Positions 57,133-64,000 of a stretch of DNA of 64,000 nucleotides are shown here, piece after piece. The DNA is taken from positions 1 through 64,000 of the forward strand of contig JAJEDN010000118.1 in assembly GCA_022821495.1 (NCBI GenBank), given 5' to 3'. Position 1 is the first letter of the stretch; every line of letters begins with the position of its first letter. The position numbers were made by a program, and so were the translations under genes. The notes under the pieces are model-generated. The model saw only the letters and a program-made list of their open reading frames with translations, was not told the origin of the DNA and ran no database searches. Source of the stretch: Candidatus Poribacteria bacterium. GTDB taxonomy: Bacteria; Poribacteria; WGA-4E; WGA-3G.

Positions 57133-57177
57133 GACGGTTATTTTAGCACAACCGGCAAAAAGAATCAAATGTTTTGT

Positions 57178-57290
57178 TGGTTATCAGTCGTCAGTTTCCA
57201 GTTTTTATGGTCGTCAGTTAAGAGGTTTCTTATAACTGATAACTGAAAGGTTTTTCGCAGAAAAACCGAACTGATAGCTACATAAAAACT
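57178..57290. repeat. TAACTGATAACTG-family repeat with hairpin
   Basis: GTTATCAGTCGTCAGTTTCCAG at the left is followed by CTTATAACTGATAACTGAAAGG and the stem-loop GGTTTTTCGCAGAAAAACC (57249-57267). It fills the divergent spacer between the zinc hydrolase and the Uma2 gene. Confidence 0.75.
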
Positions 57291-57356
57291 TGATTTTCAG
57301 GAGATTGTTTGATAAACTTATAGGGATAATATAAATCACATCCGTGGAGGCAAAGC

Positions 57357-57926
57357 ATGTCATCTGCAGCAGCCGAGGCTTACATTACCCCCGAAGCATA
57401 CCTCGCTTCGGAACGCAGGGCAAAATACAAAAGCGAATACATTAATGGCGAAGTCCTGGCAATGTCCGGGGCAAGTAACGCACATAATATAATCACGGTC
57501 GAAATAACCACTGAACTGAACATCCAATTAAGGCCACGGGGTTGCTTCATTTACAGCGGCGATATGCGCGTTAGAACTACTCCAACGGGCTCGTACTTCT
57601 ACCCAGACGTCGCCGTTGTTTGCGATAAACCGCGTTTTGAGGATAATGTTTTTGATACGCTTCTCAATCCGATCCTTGTCGTAGAGGTACTTTCACCCTC
57701 AACTGAAACTTATGATAGAGGTGAAAAATTCGCACACTATCAAGAACTTGCGTCCTTGCAAGAATATATCCTTGTTTCACAGGACAGGATTCAGGTTGAC
57801 CATTATCGCCTTATGGAAACGCAGTGGGTGCGGAAAGCGTTTCACACGCTTGAAGATGTGCTGCTCCTGAACTCTATTGAATGCAAATTGCCGTTGCAAG
57901 ATATCTATGCACGCGTCACAATATAG
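57357..57926 (+). CDS. Uma2-family endonuclease-like protein
   Basis: A 189-residue Uma2 (DUF820) protein, shorter than the one at 14858 and lacking the coiled coil. Visible motifs are NGEVLAMSGASNAHN near residue 30, FYPDVAVVCDKP near 83 and ILVVEVLSPSTETYDRGEKFAHYQ near 102-125, with the D...ExK pattern of the nuclease fold. The start is supported by GGAGG seven bases before the ATG. It is a solitary gene upstream of rpiA. Confidence 0.85.
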   Translation: MSSAAAEAYITPEAYLASERRAKYKSEYINGEVLAMSGASNAHNIITVEITTELNIQLRPRGCFIYSGDMRVRTTPTGSYFYPDVAVVCDKPRFEDNVFDTLLNPILVVEVLSPSTETYDRGEKFAHYQELASLQEYILVSQDRIQVDHYRLMETQWVRKAFHTLEDVLLLNSIECKLPLQDIYARVTI

Positions 57927-58029
57927 TGTAAACTGAACGTGCTACGAAGAAAATAAAGTTTGTGATACAACAACGTCTATCTTTGACGCGCGATATAATC
58001 AAAACCCCCCATTTTGGACGAAAGTATTG

Positions 58030-58719
58030 ATGAACACTGAAAACCAGAAAAAAATAGCTGCAGAAAAAGCGACAGAAAGTGTCCAATCCGGTATGATCGT
58101 AGGATTAGGGACAGGTTCCACCGTCTATTACGCACTCTTGAAACTCGGCGCGATGGTATGTGAAGGACTTGATATTATCGGTATACCCACCTCCGAGGGT
58201 ACCGAAAAGATTGCCTTAGAAGAAAAGATACCCCTGACAACGCTCGCCACACATCCGACCATTGACTTGACGATTGACGGTGCTGATGAGGTAGACGCAC
58301 ATCTCAATCTGATTAAAGGTGGCGGTGCTGCGCTCGTTAGAGAGAAGATTATCGCTAACGCATCGAAAGAGATACTGATTGTTGTTGATGAAAGCAAAGT
58401 ATCACGCGTTCTCGGCACTAACTTTCCGCTCCCTGTGGAAATTGTGCGATTCGGATGGGAAGCGACCCAAACTGCTGTCAATCGGATTTGCGGAAAATCA
58501 ACACTACGGCAGAACACTTCAGAAGACGATAATCCGTCCCCACTCATTACCGACAACGGCAACTATATCCTGGACTGCCACTTTGACGGCATCCCAGCCC
58601 CGGAAAAAGTTGAAACGCAGCTAAACAACATTCCCGGTGTGGTCGAGAACGGAATTTTCGTGAATCGGGCTGACAAAATCATCATCGGCACACCTTCGGG
58701 TATCCAGTATATGGAGTAG
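58030..58719 (+). CDS. rpiA: Ribose-5-phosphate isomerase A
   Basis: A 229-residue enzyme of the pentose phosphate pathway interconverting ribose 5-phosphate and ribulose 5-phosphate. Motifs GLGTGSTVYYAL near residue 26, TIDGADEVDAHLNLIKGGGAALVREKI near 80-105, and VDESK near 120 carry the active-site residues (Asp, Glu, Lys). The C-terminus has DNGNYILDCHF and GVVENGIF. A TTG three bases upstream is in frame, but ATG is preferred. The next gene begins six bases after the stop. Confidence 0.93.
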   Translation: MNTENQKKIAAEKATESVQSGMIVGLGTGSTVYYALLKLGAMVCEGLDIIGIPTSEGTEKIALEEKIPLTTLATHPTIDLTIDGADEVDAHLNLIKGGGAALVREKIIANASKEILIVVDESKVSRVLGTNFPLPVEIVRFGWEATQTAVNRICGKSTLRQNTSEDDNPSPLITDNGNYILDCHFDGIPAPEKVETQLNNIPGVVENGIFVNRADKIIIGTPSGIQYME

Positions 58720-58724
58720 CACCA

Positions 58725-59603
58725 ATGGTTCGTTTCCTGTTTACGCTCTTTCTGATCGTTTCTGTATTCATCTGGGTCTCTAACCCGGTCAGGGGTGAAG
58801 TGTTTACAGAAACTGGATTGGTAAATATGCCAACCGGTAGGGTGTTGAAACACGGGATATTTGAGGCAGGTACTTACCTCGGTTTCCAACAACAATCGAT
58901 GCCTCACACGACTGCGAATTTTGGTGATGCGGTCGCAATTCGGCTGAACTTCGGGCTGTTCGACCGAGTTGAATTCGGACTGACGCACCTATGGAACGAA
59001 CACGGCATTGAACCTTCTGCTGACCGTACAGCACACCTGAAATTACAATTCTTAAAAGAACAAGAAACCGGCGCGCGCCCGAATATAGCGATAGGTATAG
59101 AGCGACTTGGTAAAAATATTGCTTTGTGGGATTCGGAACAGGAGGAAGATGAAATCCCCTCGGCGTTTCTTGCTATCAGTAAAACTTTCAACCTGCCGCG
59201 GATACATCGATTTTCTGGACATATCGGGGTTGGCACGCAGCGGTTTGCGTTTGAAGAAGGGCCTATCGGCGTGTTTGTGGGGCTGAGCAAAGAATTCCAG
59301 CCAGCTTTTGCGCGCGGTGACATCACGACGAGTCTTGAATTCGACGGTGTCGGTGTGAACGTGGGTTTGCGCTATTCGGCATCCAATGGACTTCAGGTTG
59401 CCCTCGGTGCTGAAACCCTGAACGATCCAGATGCATTGCGCTATCTTGTTTCCGTTTCGTGGACAAACGCGCAGATATTGGAACAGATTGACGAAACGCA
59501 ACGGTTGATCAAGCGCGCGACAGAACTTGCGGTAGAAGCGAAACGCGCGGTTTCAAAGAAAAAAGCGGAGGCGGAAACTACTGAGCCACCTTCGTCTCAA
59601 TAG
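58725..59603 (+). CDS. YjbH-like exported barrel protein with C-terminal helix
   Basis: A 292-residue protein. A signal peptide (MVRFLFTLFLIVSVFIWVSNPVRG) precedes EVFTETGLVNMPTGRVLKHG, a pattern of YjbH-like outer-membrane lipoprotein families involved in polysaccharide export. The middle is rich in amphipathic beta strands. The last 45 residues are a basic/acidic helix (DETQRLIKRATELAVEAKRAVSKKKAEAE). It starts six bases after rpiA and ends overlapping the opposing OmpA-like gene by 26 bases. Confidence 0.6.
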   Translation: MVRFLFTLFLIVSVFIWVSNPVRGEVFTETGLVNMPTGRVLKHGIFEAGTYLGFQQQSMPHTTANFGDAVAIRLNFGLFDRVEFGLTHLWNEHGIEPSADRTAHLKLQFLKEQETGARPNIAIGIERLGKNIALWDSEQEEDEIPSAFLAISKTFNLPRIHRFSGHIGVGTQRFAFEEGPIGVFVGLSKEFQPAFARGDITTSLEFDGVGVNVGLRYSASNGLQVALGAETLNDPDALRYLVSVSWTNAQILEQIDETQRLIKRATELAVEAKRAVSKKKAEAETTEPPSSQ

Positions 59604-60480
59604 ATGTCATCACATTTTGGAGCGATGTTAGGAGTTCAGCCAAAAAATCTTGCGGTGGCACGAGTATAATTTCGATCCTCCGATTTTTGGCTTTTGCCTC
59701 TGGTGTTTCAGCGGTATCTATGGGTTGATAGAAGGCGTAGCCAGTGGCTGCGAGACGTTCCGCACTCACGTCAGCATGTTCCTGCAAGTATTTCACCGCT
59801 GCGATTGCGCGCTCGGTTGAGAGGTTCCAGTTCCGCAGCGCGTCGCCGCCGATAGGCGTATTGTCTGTATGTCCCTCAATTCGTATCGCGTAATCCGAAT
59901 AGGCTGCGTTTAGCAACACTTCTTCTGAAATTGCGTCCAGAAGTTCTTTTCCCTCTGTGCTTAGAATCGCGCTGCCTGTTTCAAACAGGATTTTTCCCTT
60001 GACATCAAGTGTCAATCGTCCTGCCTCATCCAACACAGCACCTACCGTATCTTTAAACCGCTCTTGGATAGCCGCAATTGAACGTTGCGATTGCTCCCGA
60101 ATCCGCTGTAATTCGGATTCAATCTCGGTGAGTTTCGCGCGGAGATTCTCTTTTTCGCGTTCCAACGCCCTTTTATCCTTTTGAAGTGTACTCCGTTCAG
60201 CGGCGATTTTTCGGGCGGCTTCGCTGGCATTTTGTAATATTTCTTGGGTCTGGCTGAGGTCCAAACGCGTTTTCTCCAGCGTACTTTGCGTTTCGGTTAA
60301 CTTCTTTTCCAGATTAGCTTTGGCGGTTTCAGTTTCTTGCAAGGCAATGTTGGTGATAGCCAATTCTGCTTGCGTCTGTTCGAGATCCGTTGAGGTTGAA
60401 TGGAGCAATACCGCCAAAATGATGGCGGCAATCGCGAGAACACAGATGGATACAATTGCAAGTATGCCTTTTTTATTCAC
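59578..60480 (-). CDS. OmpA/MotB-like membrane-anchored protein with coiled coil
   Basis: A 300-residue protein. An N-terminal transmembrane helix (residues 5-27) without cleavage site is followed by a long coiled coil (about 33-150) and an OmpA-type peptidoglycan-binding domain (about 165-285): ILFETGSAIL, IRIEGHTDNTPIG, NWNLSTERAIAAVKYL and KNRRIEIIL. It would span from the inner membrane to the wall. GTG start overlaps the RNHCP stop (GTGA) with AAGGAG eight bases upstream. It is the last gene of a four-gene chain beginning with an AAA ATPase. Confidence 0.85.
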   Translation of the reverse strand: MNKKGILAIVSICVLAIAAIILAVLLHSTSTDLEQTQAELAITNIALQETETAKANLEKKLTETQSTLEKTRLDLSQTQEILQNASEAARKIAAERSTLQKDKRALEREKENLRAKLTEIESELQRIREQSQRSIAAIQERFKDTVGAVLDEAGRLTLDVKGKILFETGSAILSTEGKELLDAISEEVLLNAAYSDYAIRIEGHTDNTPIGGDALRNWNLSTERAIAAVKYLQEHADVSAERLAATGYAFYQPIDTAETPEAKAKNRRIEIILVPPQDFLAELLTSLQNVMTSIETKVAQ

Positions 60481-60779
60481 AGGATGTCTCCTTGTAGACT
60501 GAGGATAGTCGCAAAACTATCGTTTTTTGCTGTTTTGTTCTTTTTTTCGATGCCACATGTGGTGCAGCGGTGTGTCAGGATATAATTGCCGTGCTTTACG
60601 GTAAACCCCACCGGTTCCATCATGCCTTGACAAAATGCAGCTCGGTCGCCGGGGTTGATATCGACGTGTCGGCTCCAGAGACATTCTGGACAGTGGTTGG
60701 TGTAGCCATCTCCCGTGACGGCGGCACCACACTGTGTGCAGGTGAAATCTTCAATGTGGCGTTGGAATTTTTTGTTCAC
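60477..60779 (-). CDS. RNHCP-family zinc-finger protein
   Basis: A 100-residue protein matching the RNHCP domain: FTCTQCG near residue 12, YTNHCPECLWSRHVD near 26-40 (the NHCP signature) and HRCTTCG near 70. Three cysteine pairs suggest zinc binding. Function of the family is unknown. It overlaps the genes on both sides by four bases (GTGA), so it belongs to the AAA/TOPRIM/OmpA operon. Confidence 0.85.
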   Translation of the reverse strand: MNKKFQRHIEDFTCTQCGAAVTGDGYTNHCPECLWSRHVDINPGDRAAFCQGMMEPVGFTVKHGNYILTHRCTTCGIEKKNKTAKNDSFATILSLQGDIL

Positions 60780-61387
60780 TGGTCAGTTCCCGCGTTTTTC
60801 TCTTGAGCAAGCCGGTCTAATGTGCGTTTTAGACTTAGAGAGGCGGTCGCAGCGCGTTCCAAATCCCAATGGTTTTGGACGAATTCGCTTAAAAGCGTGT
60901 TATATTGATTCCCGATACTGAGTGTTGAATCTCGTGTGGGCACTAATGCTTCACGGACAATTTTCCTTTTACTTCTTCGGGCAAGCGATATAAGGAACTC
61001 TTTGGGATTCAAAATGTCGTCTGTTGACGATGGAATTCGATGCAATGGAATTGATAGAAAAGCTGCAAATCCTATCCTATCTGCTATTATCCAAGATTCA
61101 ACCTCCATAACCGCCACACGAAAGAAAAATTTTGGATTGAGAGAACCTTTAATCCATGAGCGGATAAGTCCTGGTGGACACTCCCGGGACGAATCCAAAT
61201 CTGTCAACATAAACACGGTTATACCCCTGGCTGCTCGGTTGAGTTCAGGAGCTTTTCGTTCAAGGTCCGATTTTCCTTGAAATCCGATTCTTTCTACGAT
61301 TTCAACATCAAACTTCTCAAGAATTTTGGTCGCCACTGCATCGCTGAGCCTATCCTCAATTGCGAGAATTACGTTATTCAGGTTCAT
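60776..61387 (-). CDS. TOPRIM-like (DUF4276/DUF4435-type) protein
   Basis: A 203-residue protein with TOPRIM features: Glu11 at the end of the first strand (ILAIEDRLSDAVA), the DxD pair Asp63 and Asp65 (MLTDLDS), and the VMEVESWIIAD segment near residue 94-103 that is typical of OLD-associated DUF4276/DUF4435 proteins. It would nick or cut nucleic acid with metal. It overlaps the ATPase gene by four bases (ATGA), which is the arrangement of split OLD or PARIS-type defence pairs. RNHCP and OmpA-like genes are coupled downstream. Confidence 0.7.
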   Translation of the reverse strand: MNLNNVILAIEDRLSDAVATKILEKFDVEIVERIGFQGKSDLERKAPELNRAARGITVFMLTDLDSSRECPPGLIRSWIKGSLNPKFFFRVAVMEVESWIIADRIGFAAFLSIPLHRIPSSTDDILNPKEFLISLARRSKRKIVREALVPTRDSTLSIGNQYNTLLSEFVQNHWDLERAATASLSLKRTLDRLAQEKNAGTDQ

Positions 61388-62523
61388 TTTACTAGGCTCG
61401 ATTGTTTCGGATATCTGGTTAGCACAACTTCACCGGCTGTGAGGCCCGCCTTAAGGAGTGTCCGGATATAGTCAACATCAGACGCGATTTTGATGACTGT
61501 TCCTTCTTTTTCGGGTATAAGCAGAAGCACTTCTCTCCCATCAATGCCGGGTTCTATAAGTAGTACATTGCTTTGTGTACTAACCAATACCTGAGATCCT
61601 CGGCTTCTTTGTAGGCGAGAAATGGAAGGTGCGAGCTGAGAGACGATGCCTATATTTAAAGAGAGTTCAGGTTCCTCTAATAACACGATTGAGTCGCTTT
61701 CAAGAAGGGACCACAAGAGTCCAATGAGCCGAAGTACCCCATCCGAAAATTGGTCTTCGTGCTGGCCTTCTTGATTTGAACACCAGTGGGAATAATATGC
61801 CTGTAAATGTGGTCGACCCCCGTTGTCACGAATAAATTCCAGTTTTTCAAATTGCGGGACTGCAATTTTGAGGGTGTGTTCAATCTTTTTCAGGCGGGAC
61901 CGGCGAGTGCTTGGGTGTGCAGTCGCGACTCTTTCAAGGAACGCCTGACCGAAAGGGTCGTCTTCAATAATTTTGCCTTGTATTGAATCCGCGAAACGAA
62001 TAAGTTGTGGGACCAGATGGAGATAAGTAACACTCCGGAGAAATCCTCCAATCTCTCGGAACTTCGCATTGGTAGCGATCTGCTCAAGCGCGGTCTGCGT
62101 AAGACGATCTGGGTCCCTGTTGTCGTTTGCATCGGGTCTGTCGAGAAGTAATTCACCGTCTCTCCAAACGCGTTCATGCGTGAGATAAGTTTGGTGGTGT
62201 CCGTGATCTTCATGGTGAAACCCAATACCATATCGCCATGTGGCGGGAGCATCTGGCGTGTCGGCGATGTGAATTTCGATGGCAACCTCTGGGTCTTGTT
62301 CCGCTGACAGACATCGAATTTTGGAAGTGCCGCCTCGGTCACTGATTGCTTTTTGGAGTCCACCGCCTTCGGCTTTAGCGATATCGCGGAGAAAGCGAAA
62401 GATGTCCAGCAAGTTAGATTTGCCAGAAGCATTTGGGCCGACGATAAACTGCCGTTCTCTAAGCGGAACATTAATCTGCTGAAAATTCCGCCAGTTCTTT
62501 ACGATAAGCCGATTGATAATCAT
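61384..62523 (-). CDS. AAA (RecF/OLD-like) ATPase
   Basis: A 379-residue SMC-like ATPase from ATG 62523. Walker A is GPNASGKSN at residues 29-37. The signature-like FSDGVLRLIGL is near 258, Walker B IVLLEEPELSLN near 275, and SQVLVSTQSNVLL near 310 holds the H/Q-loop region of AAA_21 proteins. Such ATPases partner with TOPRIM effectors in anti-phage systems (OLD, PARIS, Gabija-like). The TOPRIM-like gene follows with a 4-base overlap. No DNA-repair recF context is present. The longer frame from 62583 is less likely. Confidence 0.85.
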   Translation of the reverse strand: MIINRLIVKNWRNFQQINVPLRERQFIVGPNASGKSNLLDIFRFLRDIAKAEGGGLQKAISDRGGTSKIRCLSAEQDPEVAIEIHIADTPDAPATWRYGIGFHHEDHGHHQTYLTHERVWRDGELLLDRPDANDNRDPDRLTQTALEQIATNAKFREIGGFLRSVTYLHLVPQLIRFADSIQGKIIEDDPFGQAFLERVATAHPSTRRSRLKKIEHTLKIAVPQFEKLEFIRDNGGRPHLQAYYSHWCSNQEGQHEDQFSDGVLRLIGLLWSLLESDSIVLLEEPELSLNIGIVSQLAPSISRLQRSRGSQVLVSTQSNVLLIEPGIDGREVLLLIPEKEGTVIKIASDVDYIRTLLKAGLTAGEVVLTRYPKQSSLVK

Positions 62524-62659
62524 AATAGCAAGTTTCCCCACAATAGATAGTTCTGCAAATGTGATATGAAAATGATAACACATCTAAGGCAGGGAATCAA
62601 ACCAAAATGGGCAGTCATATCCACTCTTTGCAAAGAGGCGAGATACTGTTAGTAAGGTT

Positions 62660-64000
62660 TTAAGCGTCTATGAAGGGTTTTAGATCCCACAACAGGATTG
62701 TGCAATCGTGACTCCCACTTGCGAGAAGCGTGTTGTCTGGCGAAAAGGCGAGTGACTGTACGTCCGTTGGATGTCCCCAAAAGGTCGTGATCTCTTCACC
62801 GGTAGCAACGTCCCATAAACGGATTGCCATTTTCTCCATTCCTTCCTCCCTCCGCCACCAAGTCCCGGATGCGAGATACTTACCACACGGTGAAAACGCG
62901 AGGGCGTACGGTTTCTGTGTCTGTGGCTGCGGTATCTCCAAAAGGGTTGTCAGCGTTTCGGCACACCATAAATGGAGTCCGCCGAACATGGCTGTAGCAA
63001 TTATGCTGCCACACGGTGAAAATGCTACCCCCATAAGCGTCCGAGAATCATCTAAGGGAAATGTTCCAATTTGCTCACCCGACGCAGTATCCCACAATTT
63101 GGAGGTTTTATCGCTTGAACTACTGACCAGTCGCTTGCCATCCGGTGAAAAAGACACCGACCAGATGAAATCTGTATGCCCTATGAGCGGTTTCAACCTC
63201 TCCTGACAATTGAAATCGTATAGATAGATTGTACCTTCTCTACTTCCGACTGCAAGTCGATCACCTGTCGGTGCAAATGCGGTTTTCCATATCAAATGGG
63301 CCTGTTCGGCTTCAGTAAATTCAGCAATCGGTTCACCAGATTTCTCAGCATCCCACACCGTGACATTTTCGTCCTGTATACTTGCAGCCAACATGTTTCC
63401 GCAAGGCAAAACAGTAAAAGAGGAGATACGCTTATCCGCCAGTAATGTTTTCTGTGCCTGCTTACGTTCAACATCCCATAACACAACTCCCATGCGATAG
63501 CCCTTTGTAGCAAGGGTTGCGCCATCTGGTAAAAACAGTACCGGATCTGGATAACAAACAAACTCACGAAGCGTTAAAGATGTATGTCCATCGCCGATCT
63601 CAGTTTTTTTGTCGGCAATAGCCCGTTGCGGAAATTTTTTAAACCAATTAGCATACACACTCAGCGGGTGCGATTCGAGCGTGTGTAGTTTTTCGCGGTG
63701 CTCCATATTCCAAATCTCAATCGTATCTTCCCGATCAACAGCAGCAAGTAGCACACCTTCTGGCGAGTAGAATGGCTCTTTCGAGAATTTACCTGAGTCT
63801 GTATAAACCATCTTTTCTACCCCGTTTCGGAGTTCCCATACACGCAGTATTTTTTCTTCACCATCTTCACCGCTTGATGCAGACGATGCTAAGAATAGAC
63901 CACATGGTGAGAAAACAATACGATGTCCCCATTTGCTATGTTCTGTGAGGTAAGCGAAGCGTTCCCCGGTCGCGATTTCCCATACAGAGATAAAATTGTA
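62660..64000 (-). CDS. WD40-repeat protein, 5' end beyond the window
   Basis: The open frame continues to base 64000, so the gene is incomplete; a start at 63811 would be internal. At least eight WD40 repeats are readable, with recurring endings such as IWNMEHRE, VVLWDVER, VWDAEKSG, LWDTASGEQ and LWDVATGEEI, and GH/FSP motifs (IGHTDFIWSVSFSPDGKRLVSSSSDKT). It forms one or two beta propellers used for protein binding. It lies 136 bases upstream of the AAA operon on the same strand but need not belong to it. Confidence 0.85.
   Translation of the reverse strand, partial: YNFISVWEIATGERFAYLTEHSKWGHRIVFSPCGLFLASSASSGEDGEEKILRVWELRNGVEKMVYTDSGKFSKEPFYSPEGVLLAAVDREDTIEIWNMEHREKLHTLESHPLSVYANWFKKFPQRAIADKKTEIGDGHTSLTLREFVCYPDPVLFLPDGATLATKGYRMGVVLWDVERKQAQKTLLADKRISSFTVLPCGNMLAASIQDENVTVWDAEKSGEPIAEFTEAEQAHLIWKTAFAPTGDRLAVGSREGTIYLYDFNCQERLKPLIGHTDFIWSVSFSPDGKRLVSSSSDKTSKLWDTASGEQIGTFPLDDSRTLMGVAFSPCGSIIATAMFGGLHLWCAETLTTLLEIPQPQTQKPYALAFSPCGKYLASGTWWRREEGMEKMAIRLWDVATGEEITTFWGHPTDVQSLAFSPDNTLLASGSHDCTILLWDLKPFIDA

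Noticed and set aside
59578-62523. A standard Zorya defence system
   Set aside because: Only a MotB/OmpA-like protein is present. A MotA-like ZorA and the helicase/nuclease components are missing, and the ATPase is OLD-like.
1-64000. tRNA or rRNA genes
   Set aside because: I looked for T-loop and anticodon-arm patterns and for conserved rRNA blocks on both strands by eye and saw none; a tRNAscan run would settle it.

Overview
The window looks like a chromosomal segment of a Gram-negative, heterotrophic bacterium. It has TonB-dependent receptors, outer-membrane barrels, an OmpA-type protein and lipoproteins. The mix of phytanoyl-CoA dioxygenase (PhyH) proteins, Gfo/Idh/MocA dehydrogenases, sugar isomerase and RraA proteins, Uma2 nucleases and very many short intergenic repeats is what I associate with Candidatus Poribacteria and similar sponge or marine lineages. 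That placement is inference from gene content; no rRNA or tRNA gene was found to confirm it.

Layout. 0.3-3.0 kb (-): a zinc alcohol dehydrogenase and an acyl-CoA ligase. 3.5-9.3 kb (+): two tandem paralogous TonB receptors. 9.5-15.7 kb (+): cytochrome c, Gfo/Idh, PhyH, TIM-barrel isomerase, a truncated Rpn-type gene, RraA and Uma2. 15.9-20.1 kb (+): an accessory island with a broken transposase, then an AT-richer pair with its own consensus promoter: a T5orf172/GIY-YIG-like coiled-coil membrane protein and a vWA-like lipoprotein. 20.4-23.2 kb (+): a cysteine-synthesis set (cysK, APS reductase, CysO-like sulfur carrier, JAMM protease). 23.3-25.6 kb (+): a large polytopic membrane protein. 25.7-37.8 kb (-): Gfo/Idh, small zinc/HEAT proteins, two PhyH paralogs, a radical SAM/SPASM protein, transporters, L,D-transpeptidase, TVP38, 3-hydroxyacyl-CoA dehydrogenase and rsmI. 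37.9-41.3 kb: a barrel protein, an HtrA-like protease and an acetamidase. 41.3-42.2 kb (-): a STAS-like/PIN pair. 42.3-50.2 kb (-): a complete dipeptide/oligopeptide-type ABC importer with an SDR. 50.4-52.1 kb (-): an ECF sigma factor and anti-sigma factor separated by a structured element. 52.2-57.1 kb (-): methyltransferase, HEAT protein, PIN module, Xaa-Pro peptidase and AstE/AspA-like protein. 57.4-59.6 kb (+): Uma2, rpiA and a YjbH-like protein. 59.6-62.5 kb (-): four genes chained by 4-nt overlaps: AAA ATPase, TOPRIM-like, RNHCP and OmpA/MotB-like. 62.7-64.0 kb (-): a WD40 protein running off the end.

Most striking signals. (1) A recurrent leader, TACGGRRAGG - about 20 nt - CCTRACCGAACCGCAAGG - exactly 12 nt - start codon, stands before functionally unrelated genes; its two blocks could pair and it is often preceded by a GC hairpin. 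(2) The four-gene overlapping AAA/TOPRIM/RNHCP/OmpA operon and (3) the GIY-YIG-like/vWA pair look like uncharacterised conflict or defence systems. (4) The sulfur carrier ends GG plus four residues next to its JAMM protease, predicting a proteolytic maturation step. (5) Intergenic space is dominated by several short repeat families, some of which duplicate gene starts or supply stop codons.
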